Assembly (NCBI GenBank): GCA_028874995.1
Contig: JAPPGM010000001.1
Location: forward strand, 4,871-68,870
Length of the DNA stretch: 64,000 nucleotides
Reading direction: 5' to 3'
Origin: Gemmatimonadota bacterium
Lineage (GTDB): Bacteria; Gemmatimonadota; Gemmatimonadetes; Longimicrobiales; Gaopeijiaceae
Positions 17,101 through 25,148 of this stretch are shown piece after piece. The position numbers and the translations under genes were made by a program. The notes beneath the pieces are model-generated. The model did no database searches and had not been told where the DNA came from. It saw only the letters and a program-made list of their open reading frames with translations. Every line of letters begins with the position of its first letter. The stretch's first letter is position 1.

Positions 17101-19541
17101 CCCGACCTTCGCCCAAGCGGCAGCCACGCGGGCAGGCCGCGCACGAACGACAATCCGAACAGAAGGACCGTGATCGCCGACGCGACGATGCTGAGCCGCA
17201 GCGCGCTCTTCACCGTCGGCGCCGTAAACCGGAGTGTGACCGTGTGCTCACCCGCCGACGGGATCTCCACGGCCTGGAGCGTGAGATTGGCCCTGCGCAC
17301 CTCGGCGGGCTCACCGTCGATATCGGCCACCCAGCCCGGGAACCAGTTCTCGGACACGACCAGCAGCGCCGCGCCGGTCGTGGTGACGCGCAGGCGGCGC
17401 TCGTCGGGATCGTTGAGTTCCCAGGTGGCGGTGCCGGTGACGGACGGATCGGGCGCAAGCGACGCGGGCTCGGCCAGGACCGCCTCGCGCGAGGGATCGA
17501 ACGCGGCCGACAGGATCCTCGCCAGAGCGGCATCATCGTCCAGGACCGTGGCCGCACCGACCAGCCAGGCCTTGTCCAGCCCGGGATACGCGTAGACCGC
17601 CTCGACGCCACGCGGCGTCCGCGCGGTGCTGACCGCCTGAGCCCCCTCCCAGGGAGGACCTCCCGCCGCCTGGAGCGGCCAGGCCAGGTACTTGACGTTC
17701 ATGATCCTGAGCACGTTGGGGTCGCGGCTATTGCTGCCCTGCCGCACGCTGGCCTGGAGTCCCAGGAGCGTCCGGTACCGCGCCAGGTCGTTGGGGTGAT
17801 GCCCGACCAGAATGTCCAGCCCATGCATCGCCAGGTCGACGTTCTGCTCGCTGCCGCGCAGGTCCGCGACCCGGAACGGCTGGTCGCCGTCGCGGCGGGC
17901 CTGCAGGAAGCGGATGTTCTCGTCCGGGGCGGCCCATGCGTGAAAGTCCAGCGTGCGGATGAACGCCCGGTCGATCCGGCCGAGATCGACGGCGACCAGC
18001 GCCGCCAGACCCGCCAGCCCGGCCGTGAGGGGAATCCTGCCCCGGCGCACCGCCCAGATCCCCGCGCCCGCCAGCCCGGCGATCAGGAAGGCGATGCCGA
18101 ACCCCCGCGTGATGAACGGCGCGGCCGCCTCCAGCGCCGCCATCTGGCGCTGTCCGGCGTCGTCGTAGATCGTGTTCGTCCAGATGTCCGTCAGTGCGCC
18201 GGACGCCTGCAGCAGCGCCCCCAGCAGCAACAGCCCCACGAAACCGAGCACCACCCGCCCGCGCCGCGTCCGCAGGAACGGTTCACGCCCCGGCGCCTCC
18301 CGCGCGAGGTCGTCCACGCCCATCGCGAACAGCGTGGTCACCCCGAAGCTCACCAGGAACATGCAGATCGCGGGGACGCGGAAGAGGCTCATCCCCGGCA
18401 CGACCTCGTAGAAGATCCGCCACACGGGCGTATGCGTGCCGAGGGCATAGAGGAGCCAGACCCCGCTCATTCCGGCCATGAACCACCTCGGTCCCCTGCC
18501 CCGCCGACCCAACAACCCGAAGAGCGCCAGCACCACGACCGAGACGCCGAGGTATTCGTGGTTGAGCTTGATCGCGTTGCGTCCCCAGTACGTGCCGCGC
18601 GCCCACTCGGCGTCGGCGTTGCTGTTGCCGACGAACTCCGGAACGACCAGCGACACGGCCTCTTCCGGGTGGAAGGACCAGGAGCTGGAGTAGGCGATCC
18701 GTTCTTCGGGGGTCGCCTCGACGGTGGTCGCGGTACGCCGGGAGAACTCGCCCACGTAGGAAGCCGCGGGCAATACCTGGAACGCCGCGATCCCTCCCCC
18801 CAGGAGCGACGCGCCCAGGAAGACCCCGAAGGGCAGCAGCGCCCGCCGGGCACCCGCCGCCCGACTGGCGCCGCCGGTCGAACGCCACATCCGTACTCCG
18901 CGGAAGAGGGCGTACGCGCCGGCCGAACCGAAGAGGAAGTACGCGGTCTGGAACTGGGTGACGAGGCAGACCACGGCGACCGCGCCGGCCATGCCCGCGA
19001 CCGTGCGGCCCGACGGCGCCCGCAGGACCGCCTCCGTGGCCCAGAAGACCAGAGGGGTCAGCGCGGCCACCATGAGCTTCCCGTCGTTCCCCGGCAGGAC
19101 CAGGGTGACCATGACCGGGGCCATCAGCCAGCCGAGCCCGCCGACCGTCGCGCCCACGCGGCTCAGCCCCAGGCTGCGCGCCCACCCGTACATGAAGAAA
19201 CCCGCCGCGAGCACATGCACGACCATCCTCCACCCGACCGCGCGATAGCTGTCCATGACGAAGTAGAGGAGGCTCGTCGGGTACACGCCGTCCGCCGCGG
19301 AAATGGACTCGAGCGTCGGCACGCCGCCCAGCAGCCGCGGGGCCCACAGGGGGAAGTCGCCCGCCGACAGCCGCTCGGCGAAGAAATCCCGTCCCATGTA
19401 CCCGAGGGCGAGGATGTCGTCGCCGTGGAGCATCCGGTCCGAGAAGATGAACTCGCCGAAGAGGGCGACGGTGGCCAGCAGGAACAGGCTGCCGGGGAGC
19501 CACCACTGGATGGGGACGGGGTTCCGTTCTTTGCCGGCCAT
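17097..19541 (-). CDS. YfhO-family membrane protein (GT-C-like glycosyltransferase)
   Basis: 814 residues. About 12-14 transmembrane helices fill residues 10-540, starting WWLPGSLFLLATVALFGE, with the early luminal loop GDDILALGYMGRDF and SAADGVYPTSLLYF typical of YfhO/GT-C proteins, then a soluble C-terminal beta-rich region (about 560-780) and a last helix. YfhO proteins glycosylate lipoteichoic acid in Firmicutes using polyprenyl-phosphate sugars; in a diderm the acceptor is unknown, but the adjacent Dpm1-like enzyme could make the donor. I place the start at MAGKERNP (19541) and not at an upstream ATG with a poor N-terminus. First gene of the seven-gene operon. Confidence 0.8.
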   Translation of the reverse strand: MAGKERNPVPIQWWLPGSLFLLATVALFGEFIFSDRMLHGDDILALGYMGRDFFAERLSAGDFPLWAPRLLGGVPTLESISAADGVYPTSLLYFVMDSYRAVGWRMVVHVLAAGFFMYGWARSLGLSRVGATVGGLGWLMAPVMVTLVLPGNDGKLMVAALTPLVFWATEAVLRAPSGRTVAGMAGAVAVVCLVTQFQTAYFLFGSAGAYALFRGVRMWRSTGGASRAAGARRALLPFGVFLGASLLGGGIAAFQVLPAASYVGEFSRRTATTVEATPEERIAYSSSWSFHPEEAVSLVVPEFVGNSNADAEWARGTYWGRNAIKLNHEYLGVSVVVLALFGLLGRRGRGPRWFMAGMSGVWLLYALGTHTPVWRIFYEVVPGMSLFRVPAICMFLVSFGVTTLFAMGVDDLAREAPGREPFLRTRRGRVVLGFVGLLLLGALLQASGALTDIWTNTIYDDAGQRQMAALEAAAPFITRGFGIAFLIAGLAGAGIWAVRRGRIPLTAGLAGLAALVAVDLGRIDRAFIRTLDFHAWAAPDENIRFLQARRDGDQPFRVADLRGSEQNVDLAMHGLDILVGHHPNDLARYRTLLGLQASVRQGSNSRDPNVLRIMNVKYLAWPLQAAGGPPWEGAQAVSTARTPRGVEAVYAYPGLDKAWLVGAATVLDDDAALARILSAAFDPSREAVLAEPASLAPDPSVTGTATWELNDPDERRLRVTTTGAALLVVSENWFPGWVADIDGEPAEVRRANLTLQAVEIPSAGEHTVTLRFTAPTVKSALRLSIVASAITVLLFGLSFVRGLPAWLPLGRRSG

Positions 19542-19638
19542 GGCTGAGAAGCTCGGTCTTGGGAGAGGAGGGCGCGAGGGCGTGCCGGATGCTGGGGCGG
19601 ACCAGCGCACGCAGGTGATCACACTATAGTCGCTGGGG

Positions 19639-19690
19639 CGGGGGTTCAAGGTTGGCCGCGTCGGCGTCTCGACGGTTCCTCGAACCCCCG
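19639..19690. repeat. 9-bp perfect inverted repeat in a divergent promoter region
   Basis: CGGGGGTTC (19639-19647) and GAACCCCCG (19682-19690) with a 34-nt spacer, lying between the start of the YfhO-like operon (minus, 19541) and the methyltransferase (plus, 19804). Position suggests a regulatory or mRNA-structure role for the plus-strand cassette; no T-run follows it. Confidence 0.4.
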
Positions 19691-19803
19691 GGGGCGCCCC
19701 CGAAAGCGCCCTTGTGAGGGTCCCTCCCGGTCGCTAACCTTCGCGGCATCGCCATTCTTCCCGGCACGGAAGTCCTTCCGGCGGGTCTCCCCAAACCAAT
19801 CCA

Positions 19804-20697
19804 ATGCCGCTCGCCTCCCTCCAACTTCGAGATGGGGTCCCCCTCAAGCACGAGCGCGAGACCGTGTTGCAATCGAAGGTCTTCCGGGAGATGAAAGCGT
19901 TTTCCGAGGGGTTCCTGGAGAGGAACCGGGATGTCCTTGCGGGCTACGCTGCCAAGTGGGGGGCGGACAACCCGCTCCATTCGTGGAGTCGGCAATGGGA
20001 GTACCCGTACGTGTTCGCCAGGGTGGCCGAAGTGGTGCGAGCGAATCCGCGGGCACGAGTGCTGGACGCGGGCTCGGGCGCTACCTTTCTGCCCTTCTAT
20101 CTCAAACGCCGTTTCGAGGGTACGACGGTCGCCTGCTGCGACACGGACGAAACGCTGACGGACGTGTTCGCGTCGCTCAACCGCAACATGGGCGCCGATG
20201 TCGAGTTCTCGGCCGCGGACATCAGGGCGCTGCCCTACGGCGACCGATCGTTCGATCTGGTCTATTGTGTTTCCGTGCTTGAACATACGGACAGCTACGA
20301 AGACATTCTGAACGAGTTTTCGAGGGTCTCGAACGGGGGCGGGCTGGCGATCACCTTCGATGTCAGCCTGGATGGCACGCGAGACATGCGCCTGAAGGAT
20401 CTGGACAGGATGTTGAAGGCGATGGCCATCGTTTTCGACAAGGATCCGGACCTGTGCCGTACCGTGAGATCGGAACTGTCGAATCCCGACATCGTTACCA
20501 CCCACGCGGTCGACCCGGAACTCCTGCCATGGCGAGGCCCGCCGCTTCTCCACCGCCTCAAGTCATCCCTGGCCAACCGCCGTCTCGTCCGGTGGCCGCC
20601 GCTCCTGACCGTCTGTTGCCTGAGTGGAGGCCGCTTCCCCACCGCGGCGGCGAGCCGGGAGCCCACCCGCGGGAAGCGATCCGCAACCAACTCATGA
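19804..20697 (+). CDS. Class I SAM-dependent methyltransferase
   Basis: 297 residues. The AdoMet-binding glycine motif is VLDAGSGATFLPFYL (about 80-94), with the acidic residue after strand 2 (CCDTDE) and motif III/IV LPYGDRSFDLVYCVSVLEHT. The pattern is that of Methyltransf_11/25 enzymes acting on small molecules or sugars. First gene of the plus-strand cassette that includes FkbH-like, ACP, deacetylase and acyltransferase genes, so a glycan or acyl-ACP substrate is likely. The last 40 residues are Arg/Ser/Pro-rich and probably not part of the fold. Confidence 0.8.
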   Translation: MPLASLQLRDGVPLKHERETVLQSKVFREMKAFSEGFLERNRDVLAGYAAKWGADNPLHSWSRQWEYPYVFARVAEVVRANPRARVLDAGSGATFLPFYLKRRFEGTTVACCDTDETLTDVFASLNRNMGADVEFSAADIRALPYGDRSFDLVYCVSVLEHTDSYEDILNEFSRVSNGGGLAITFDVSLDGTRDMRLKDLDRMLKAMAIVFDKDPDLCRTVRSELSNPDIVTTHAVDPELLPWRGPPLLHRLKSSLANRRLVRWPPLLTVCCLSGGRFPTAAASREPTRGKRSATNS

Positions 20698-20782
20698 ATG
20701 CCGACCGGGAGCCCGGCCACCGCTATCGATGCCGGATTACCGTGACCCCGGACCCCCGCCCCACTCACGGCTTCGAATCCGG

Positions 20783-22642
20783 ATGGGTGAGGTGAGCGCG
20801 TCCCCGGAGCCGCCTGCGGACGGCCATCCGTCATCACCCGCCGAGTGGGGCGCCATTCTTCGCCGGGCTGCAGCGGAGCTGGTCGGCGCCCCGTCCCACG
20901 CGAAGGCGAACGAACTGTTCGGGCTCGGCAGGCAGGCACCGGCGGCGGTCGAGGGGCTTCGCAGCGTCAACGTCGGCATCCTCAGGAACGCGACCGTGGA
21001 GCCGTGGCTGCCCGAATTGTACGCGGCACTCCTCAACGAGGGGATCAAGGCGGAGTTCAGCGTGGGCGACTTCGCGGTCTACGAGCGCTACGCGGCCTCT
21101 CCCCGTGAGCTCCGCGACCCGCCCCCGGACATCATTCTGCTGTACTTCGAACCCGCCTCCTTGGTGGGGGATGCCCGCCACGATCCGCCGGAGAAGACCG
21201 CGGAGTCGATTCTGGCCCGCGTGGACGCGGTCGTGACCGGACTGCTGAACGGCACCGCCGCGACGATCGTCGTCTCCAATCTCGCCCCCGACCCCATCCG
21301 GTTTCACCAGCTGCATGCCGACCAGGACCCCGGAAGCTGGCCGCAGTTGCGAAGACAGGTAAACGCCGCATTGCTGGAACGGCTCCACGCCCAGCCCCGG
21401 GTGGCGATCCTGGACCTCGGCCGGATCGTCGCCGAGTACGGGGCCGCGCGAGCCTTCGATCCCCGCATGTACCTCATGGCCCGGAACCCCTTCGCGGTGG
21501 ACTTCCTGCCCCGCCTGGGCCGGGCTTTCGCGGCCATCGTGGCCGCCGTGGCGGCCCCGCCGAGAAAGTGCGTGGTCGTGGACTGCGACAACACGCTGTG
21601 GGGCGGGGTTCTGGGCGAGGACGGGCCCGAACGTGTCGCGATCGGCACGGACTATCCCGGCGAGGCCTACCGCGAGTTCCAGCAGTTCCTGGCGGGGCTC
21701 GGCCGCAGGGGGTTCCTCCTGGCGATCAACAGCAAGAACAACGAGGACGACGTGCTGTCCTTTCTGGCCGAATCACCGGACATGGTCCTGCGTCCCGGGG
21801 ACTTCACGGCGCACCGCATCAACTGGGAGGACAAGGGGCAGAACCTGGCCGAGCTCGCGGAGGAGATGAACATCGGCCTCGATTCGATGATCTTCGTGGA
21901 CGACAGCCCGGTCGAGTGCGCCAGGATCTGCTCCGCGTTCCCTGAAGTCCTGGTCGAACAGTTTCCGGCGAATCCGGCCGACATTCCCGGGTTCATCGGC
22001 CGCATGGGGGGAACACAGCGCCTGCGCGTCGAGGCGGAGGACCTGAAGAGGGCGCAGTCTCTGCGAGCGAACGCCGGGCGTGAGAGTCTGAAGCGGAGTG
22101 CGCCCGACCCGGAGACCTTTCTCCGCAGCCTCGAGATCAGGCTGGTGATCGAGCGGCAGAACCGGGCCGCGATTCCCCGGGTGAGCCAGCTCACGCAGCG
22201 CACCAACCAGTTCAATCTGACCACGAAACGCTACACGCCGGGCGACATCGAGCGCCTCATGGATGACGGCATCGTGTACACCATGAGCATGGGGGACCGC
22301 TTCTCCGACTACGGGATCGTGGGTGTGGCGATCGTGACGGATATACGGACCCACAGCTGGGAGATCGACTCCTTCATGTTGAGTTGCAGGGCCTTCGGCC
22401 GGAATATCGAACGTGAACTGCTCGCCGCGGTGCTGGCCGACGCCGCCGACGCGGGCGCCGGAATCGTGCGGGCCCGCTACGCCGCCACGGCGAAGAACGG
22501 CATGACCCGGGACTTCTTTCCCGCAAACGGATTCATCCGGACCGAACGGACCGACGGGGAAACCCGGTTCGAAGCGGAGCCCCGCGACCGTTCCGCGGAA
22601 ACCGGCCGGGAACTCTATCAGGTATCACACAGGGGTCATTGA
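20783..22642 (+). CDS. FkbH-like HAD-IIIC protein with C-terminal GNAT domain
   Basis: About 619 residues. The N-terminal FkbH domain (VNVGILRNATVEPWLPELY, about 60-230) is followed by a HAD-IIIC domain with VVVDCDNTLWGG (DxDxT nucleophile, about 265-275), INSKNNEDD and FVDDSPVECARI, then a GNAT-like region with the family marks SQLTQRTNQFN and SCRAFGRNIE. In polyketide pathways FkbH proteins dephosphorylate 1,3-bisphosphoglycerate and load a glyceryl group on an acyl carrier protein. A stand-alone ACP gene starts 1 nt after this stop, so the same chemistry is likely here. Start at 20783 chosen because residues upstream are low-complexity; a GTG at 20792 is possible. Confidence 0.85.
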   Translation: MGEVSASPEPPADGHPSSPAEWGAILRRAAAELVGAPSHAKANELFGLGRQAPAAVEGLRSVNVGILRNATVEPWLPELYAALLNEGIKAEFSVGDFAVYERYAASPRELRDPPPDIILLYFEPASLVGDARHDPPEKTAESILARVDAVVTGLLNGTAATIVVSNLAPDPIRFHQLHADQDPGSWPQLRRQVNAALLERLHAQPRVAILDLGRIVAEYGAARAFDPRMYLMARNPFAVDFLPRLGRAFAAIVAAVAAPPRKCVVVDCDNTLWGGVLGEDGPERVAIGTDYPGEAYREFQQFLAGLGRRGFLLAINSKNNEDDVLSFLAESPDMVLRPGDFTAHRINWEDKGQNLAELAEEMNIGLDSMIFVDDSPVECARICSAFPEVLVEQFPANPADIPGFIGRMGGTQRLRVEAEDLKRAQSLRANAGRESLKRSAPDPETFLRSLEIRLVIERQNRAAIPRVSQLTQRTNQFNLTTKRYTPGDIERLMDDGIVYTMSMGDRFSDYGIVGVAIVTDIRTHSWEIDSFMLSCRAFGRNIERELLAAVLADAADAGAGIVRARYAATAKNGMTRDFFPANGFIRTERTDGETRFEAEPRDRSAETGRELYQVSHRGH

Positions 22643-22643
22643 C

Positions 22644-22880
22644 ATGACTGGCGACGCGTCACAGGTGCTGGAGCGGATCTTCCGCAGCGTGCTCAAGGCG
22701 GGACCGGACACGGAGATCACAACCCTGTCCGTGGACTCGCACGGCGGGTGGGACTCCATCGCGCACCTGAACCTGATACTGGCCGTCGAACAGGAGTTCC
22801 GGTTCATGATGACGCCGGAGGAAGCGACGGCGGCGCGTTCCTTCGGGGACATGCTGGCGCTGGTCGAGAGCCGGCGCTGA
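22644..22880 (+). CDS. Stand-alone acyl carrier protein of the glycan cassette
   Basis: 78 residues with the four-helix ACP pattern and the phosphopantetheine serine S38 in GGWDSIAHLNLI (the D-S-L position reads D-S-I). It is clearly different from the housekeeping AcpP at 47902-48141 ([13 protein letters not shown]). Its ATG follows the FkbH-like stop by one base, which makes the two almost certainly a pair: the carrier for the glyceryl-type unit made by the FkbH-like enzyme. The hexapeptide acyltransferase two genes downstream is a candidate to move that unit to a sugar. Confidence 0.85.
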   Translation: MTGDASQVLERIFRSVLKAGPDTEITTLSVDSHGGWDSIAHLNLILAVEQEFRFMMTPEEATAARSFGDMLALVESRR

Positions 22881-22906
22881 GCGGGCACCAGCGGGAGACC
22901 ACGGCC

Positions 22907-23791
22907 ATGTCACCGCGCAGGCGCGGAACATTCGCCTTCCGCCTGGATGTCGACTCGCTCATCTGCCTCGAGCAGGGGATTCCCAACCTGCTGAGGCTGG
23001 GTGAGCGGCACGGTGTCCGCTTCACCTTCTTCGTGAACATGGGACGCAGTTTCAGCTGGCGGCACACGATCGCGAATGTTCTCCGGCGAAGGCAGGACGG
23101 ACGCAGAGCCGGTCCGGCAAGCACGCCGGTGCCGTACAAGCTGTCGGCTGCCCGCAAGCTGGGCCGCGGCGGCACCCTGAGAACGGTGGTCTTCAACCCG
23201 CGCCTTGGTCGGCGGTACCGCGCGGCGCTGGACTTGTTGCACCGGGAGGGCCACGAACTCGGACTTCACGGAGGCTCCAACCATCCGGCGTGGCAATACC
23301 GCCTGGATGAACTCGGGGATGACGGGCTCGAGCGGCTCTTCCGCCCGGCATTCGAGGAGTTTCGCGATCGCTACGGGCATCCGCGGGGATTCGCGAGCCC
23401 GGGATTCCGCTACAACCAGGCGGTCCTCGGCCTCCTCGACAACGAGGGCTTCGAGTACGCCTCGGACATGGCCGGCGAGGTTCCCTTCCGCCCCGGGCGC
23501 CGCGATGGAGCATCCCGTCATACGCACTTCCAGGTACCGGTCAACGTCATCGGGGAGCGCCGGGTGCCCGTCATCGAGCAGGGTCTCGCCCGCGGCCAAT
23601 CGGACGGGCGCATCGTGCAGGACGCCGTCGAACGAATCAGGGCCCGCCCCTTCGCCCTCATGTACGGCCACCCCTACGTCGAGGGCGTTCACACCCGGCA
23701 GCTCGCGGCGATACTATCAGAGGTGGCGGACGACTACGACGTGGTCACCGTCAAGGAATACCTGCGGCGCTGGAAGGAGACGACGGCCTGA
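22907..23791 (+). CDS. Divergent polysaccharide deacetylase (NodB-like)
   Basis: 294 residues. NodB-type features: FRLDVDSLICLEQGIPNLL at the N-terminus (first acidic motif, normally TFDD), FTFFVNMG, EGHELGLHGGSNH (metal-binding histidine motif, H-x4-H spacing instead of HSxxH), SPGFRYNQ and a late YGHPY. It probably removes an acyl group from a sugar, but the changed first and second motifs leave activity open. Start ATG at 22907 with GGGAGACC upstream. The next ATG follows its TGA directly. Confidence 0.75.
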   Translation: MSPRRRGTFAFRLDVDSLICLEQGIPNLLRLGERHGVRFTFFVNMGRSFSWRHTIANVLRRRQDGRRAGPASTPVPYKLSAARKLGRGGTLRTVVFNPRLGRRYRAALDLLHREGHELGLHGGSNHPAWQYRLDELGDDGLERLFRPAFEEFRDRYGHPRGFASPGFRYNQAVLGLLDNEGFEYASDMAGEVPFRPGRRDGASRHTHFQVPVNVIGERRVPVIEQGLARGQSDGRIVQDAVERIRARPFALMYGHPYVEGVHTRQLAAILSEVADDYDVVTVKEYLRRWKETTA

Positions 23792-24274
23792 ATGGGCAGG
23801 ATCATACGCTATCTGGCTTCGATGCTGCCCTTCCCGCTGGGCGTGCGTGCTTCACTGTACCGTCTCAGCGGTGTGAGGATGGGGGCCAGGGTGACGATCG
23901 ACCGCAACGTCCAGGTTACCAGGGCCGACAGGGTGGTGATCGGTTCGCGTGTGACCATCGCCAACGCGGTCTCGATCCTCGGCGAAATCACGGCGGTCCA
24001 CTCTCACCTTGAACGGGAGTACGGGATCACCAAAGCCGCCCCGGTGGTGATCGAGGACGATGCGTACATCGGTGTCAAGGCGACGATCCTGCCGGGTGTT
24101 CGCATCGGCCGAATGGCGACGGTCGGGGCGAACACGCTGGTGATTTCGGACGTGCCCCCGTACGGTGTGATCCTGGGGGTACCGGGGCGCGTGATGATGG
24201 TACGTCCCCATGCGTCGGCAATCGAGGAATCGGCGGCTACGGAAACCCCACCGCGAGCCGAGTCCCCCGGATAG
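23792..24274 (+). CDS. Hexapeptide-repeat (left-handed beta-helix) acyltransferase
   Basis: 160 residues built of LbH hexapeptide repeats (VTIDRNVQVTRADRVVIG, VVIEDDAYIGVKATILPGVRIG, ATVGANTLV) and the closing GVPGRVMM. The family includes maltose/galactoside O-acetyltransferases and sugar O-acyltransferases such as WbbJ. A conserved-type histidine sits in ITAVHSHLERE. Likely cytoplasmic sugar O-acylation. Coupled to the deacetylase (TGA directly followed by ATG). Its 3' end overlaps the convergent methyltransferase gene by 38 nt. Confidence 0.85.
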   Translation: MGRIIRYLASMLPFPLGVRASLYRLSGVRMGARVTIDRNVQVTRADRVVIGSRVTIANAVSILGEITAVHSHLEREYGITKAAPVVIEDDAYIGVKATILPGVRIGRMATVGANTLVISDVPPYGVILGVPGRVMMVRPHASAIEESAATETPPRAESPG

Positions 24275-25091
24275 CCCGCACCCTGGTGTGCCGTGAGCAC
24301 TCGTCGACGGCCCGGCTGACATCTTCCAGCATCCCGTAGTCGTGCCAGACAATGGCTCCCCCGGGACGGATCACCCGGAGCGCGTTGCGGGTGTCGGAAA
24401 CGGCGTACCTGTACGAGTGGCACCCGTCGATCAGGATGAAGTCGTATGGGCCGTGCTCGTCCCAATCGAACTCGGCGGAGTCGCCCCATAGCTGGGTGAT
24501 CCTTTTCGCGTGCGACGAATCGAGAAACTGCAGTCCCGTGCGGCTCCTCACACCGGCGTTATCGTGAATGCCCGGAACGTCGAGCACATAGCGCCGATCC
24601 CAGTCGGGCGGCAGGTCCAGGGTGAACACGTGTGCGGCGGAGGGGGCGTTGGCCGCCAGGTTGATCGTCGTGTTGCCCTCGAAGGTGCCGATCTCCAGGA
24701 GTCGCCGGGGTTCAAGGAAGGCGACCATCGCGCCGACCGCCAGCACTTCGGCCGGTGTCATCGAGAGCAGCGGATCCCGGTCATAGGAGTGGACGACACG
24801 CACCTCGGTGCGTTCGATGCCCGGGAAAAGCGCGTTGAGCGGCTCCCGCTCGAGTTCCCCGAAGGACCAGCGGATGACACGCCTGAACTCGGCGTCCGGG
24901 GCCTTTCCGGCGAAGGGGCCGTAGCGGGGCCAAAGCATCTTCCAGGCCGCGACCGGATTTCGCACGGTTTTCCTGACCGCATTCCTCAGGCGCCTCAGGG
25001 TCTGGGTGGCGCGACCGCCGCCACTGCCGGCGCTGCGTCCCTCCCATGGCGGCGGCGACCTGCCCGCAGAATCCGTCGATTCGATGCTCAC
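24237..25091 (-). CDS. Class I SAM-dependent methyltransferase (Methyltransf_24 type)
   Basis: 284 residues. After a basic N-terminal region, LLEIGTFEGNTTINLAANA is the AdoMet-binding motif, HVFTLDLPPDWD the acidic loop, and DFILIDGCHSYRYAVSDTRNALRVIRPGGAIVWHDY the motif IV-VI block typical of cephalosporin-hydroxylase/Methyltransf_24 enzymes, common in polysaccharide clusters. The start region lies 15 nt downstream of a tandem AT-rich 21-nt repeat (25107-25148), which occupies its likely promoter. Confidence 0.8.
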   Translation of the reverse strand: MSIESTDSAGRSPPPWEGRSAGSGGGRATQTLRRLRNAVRKTVRNPVAAWKMLWPRYGPFAGKAPDAEFRRVIRWSFGELEREPLNALFPGIERTEVRVVHSYDRDPLLSMTPAEVLAVGAMVAFLEPRRLLEIGTFEGNTTINLAANAPSAAHVFTLDLPPDWDRRYVLDVPGIHDNAGVRSRTGLQFLDSSHAKRITQLWGDSAEFDWDEHGPYDFILIDGCHSYRYAVSDTRNALRVIRPGGAIVWHDYGMLEDVSRAVDECSRHTRVRAIRGTRLAVGFP

Positions 25092-25106
25092 ACGTCTTTC
25101 CCTGGC

Positions 25107-25148
25107 AATGTAACGTACAGTTTACATAATGTAATGTTCGATTTACTT
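25107..25148. repeat. Tandem pair of 21-nt AT-rich quasi-palindromic units
   Basis: Units at 25107-25127 and 25128-25148 match at 16 of 21 positions and abut exactly. Each has the form AATGTAA-N7-TTTAC. The same two-unit architecture occurs at 40747-40788 and 55153-55194. Position just upstream of the methyltransferase start (25091, minus) fits an operator; overlap by 6 nt with the 3' end of the GT4 gene fits an interspersed repeat that lands at gene ends. Confidence 0.7.

Noticed and set aside
17049-19547. 832-codon plus-strand frame opposite the YfhO-like gene
   Set aside because: Arg/Gly/Pro/His-rich shadow caused by high GC third positions of the real minus-strand gene, which has membrane helices and family motifs.
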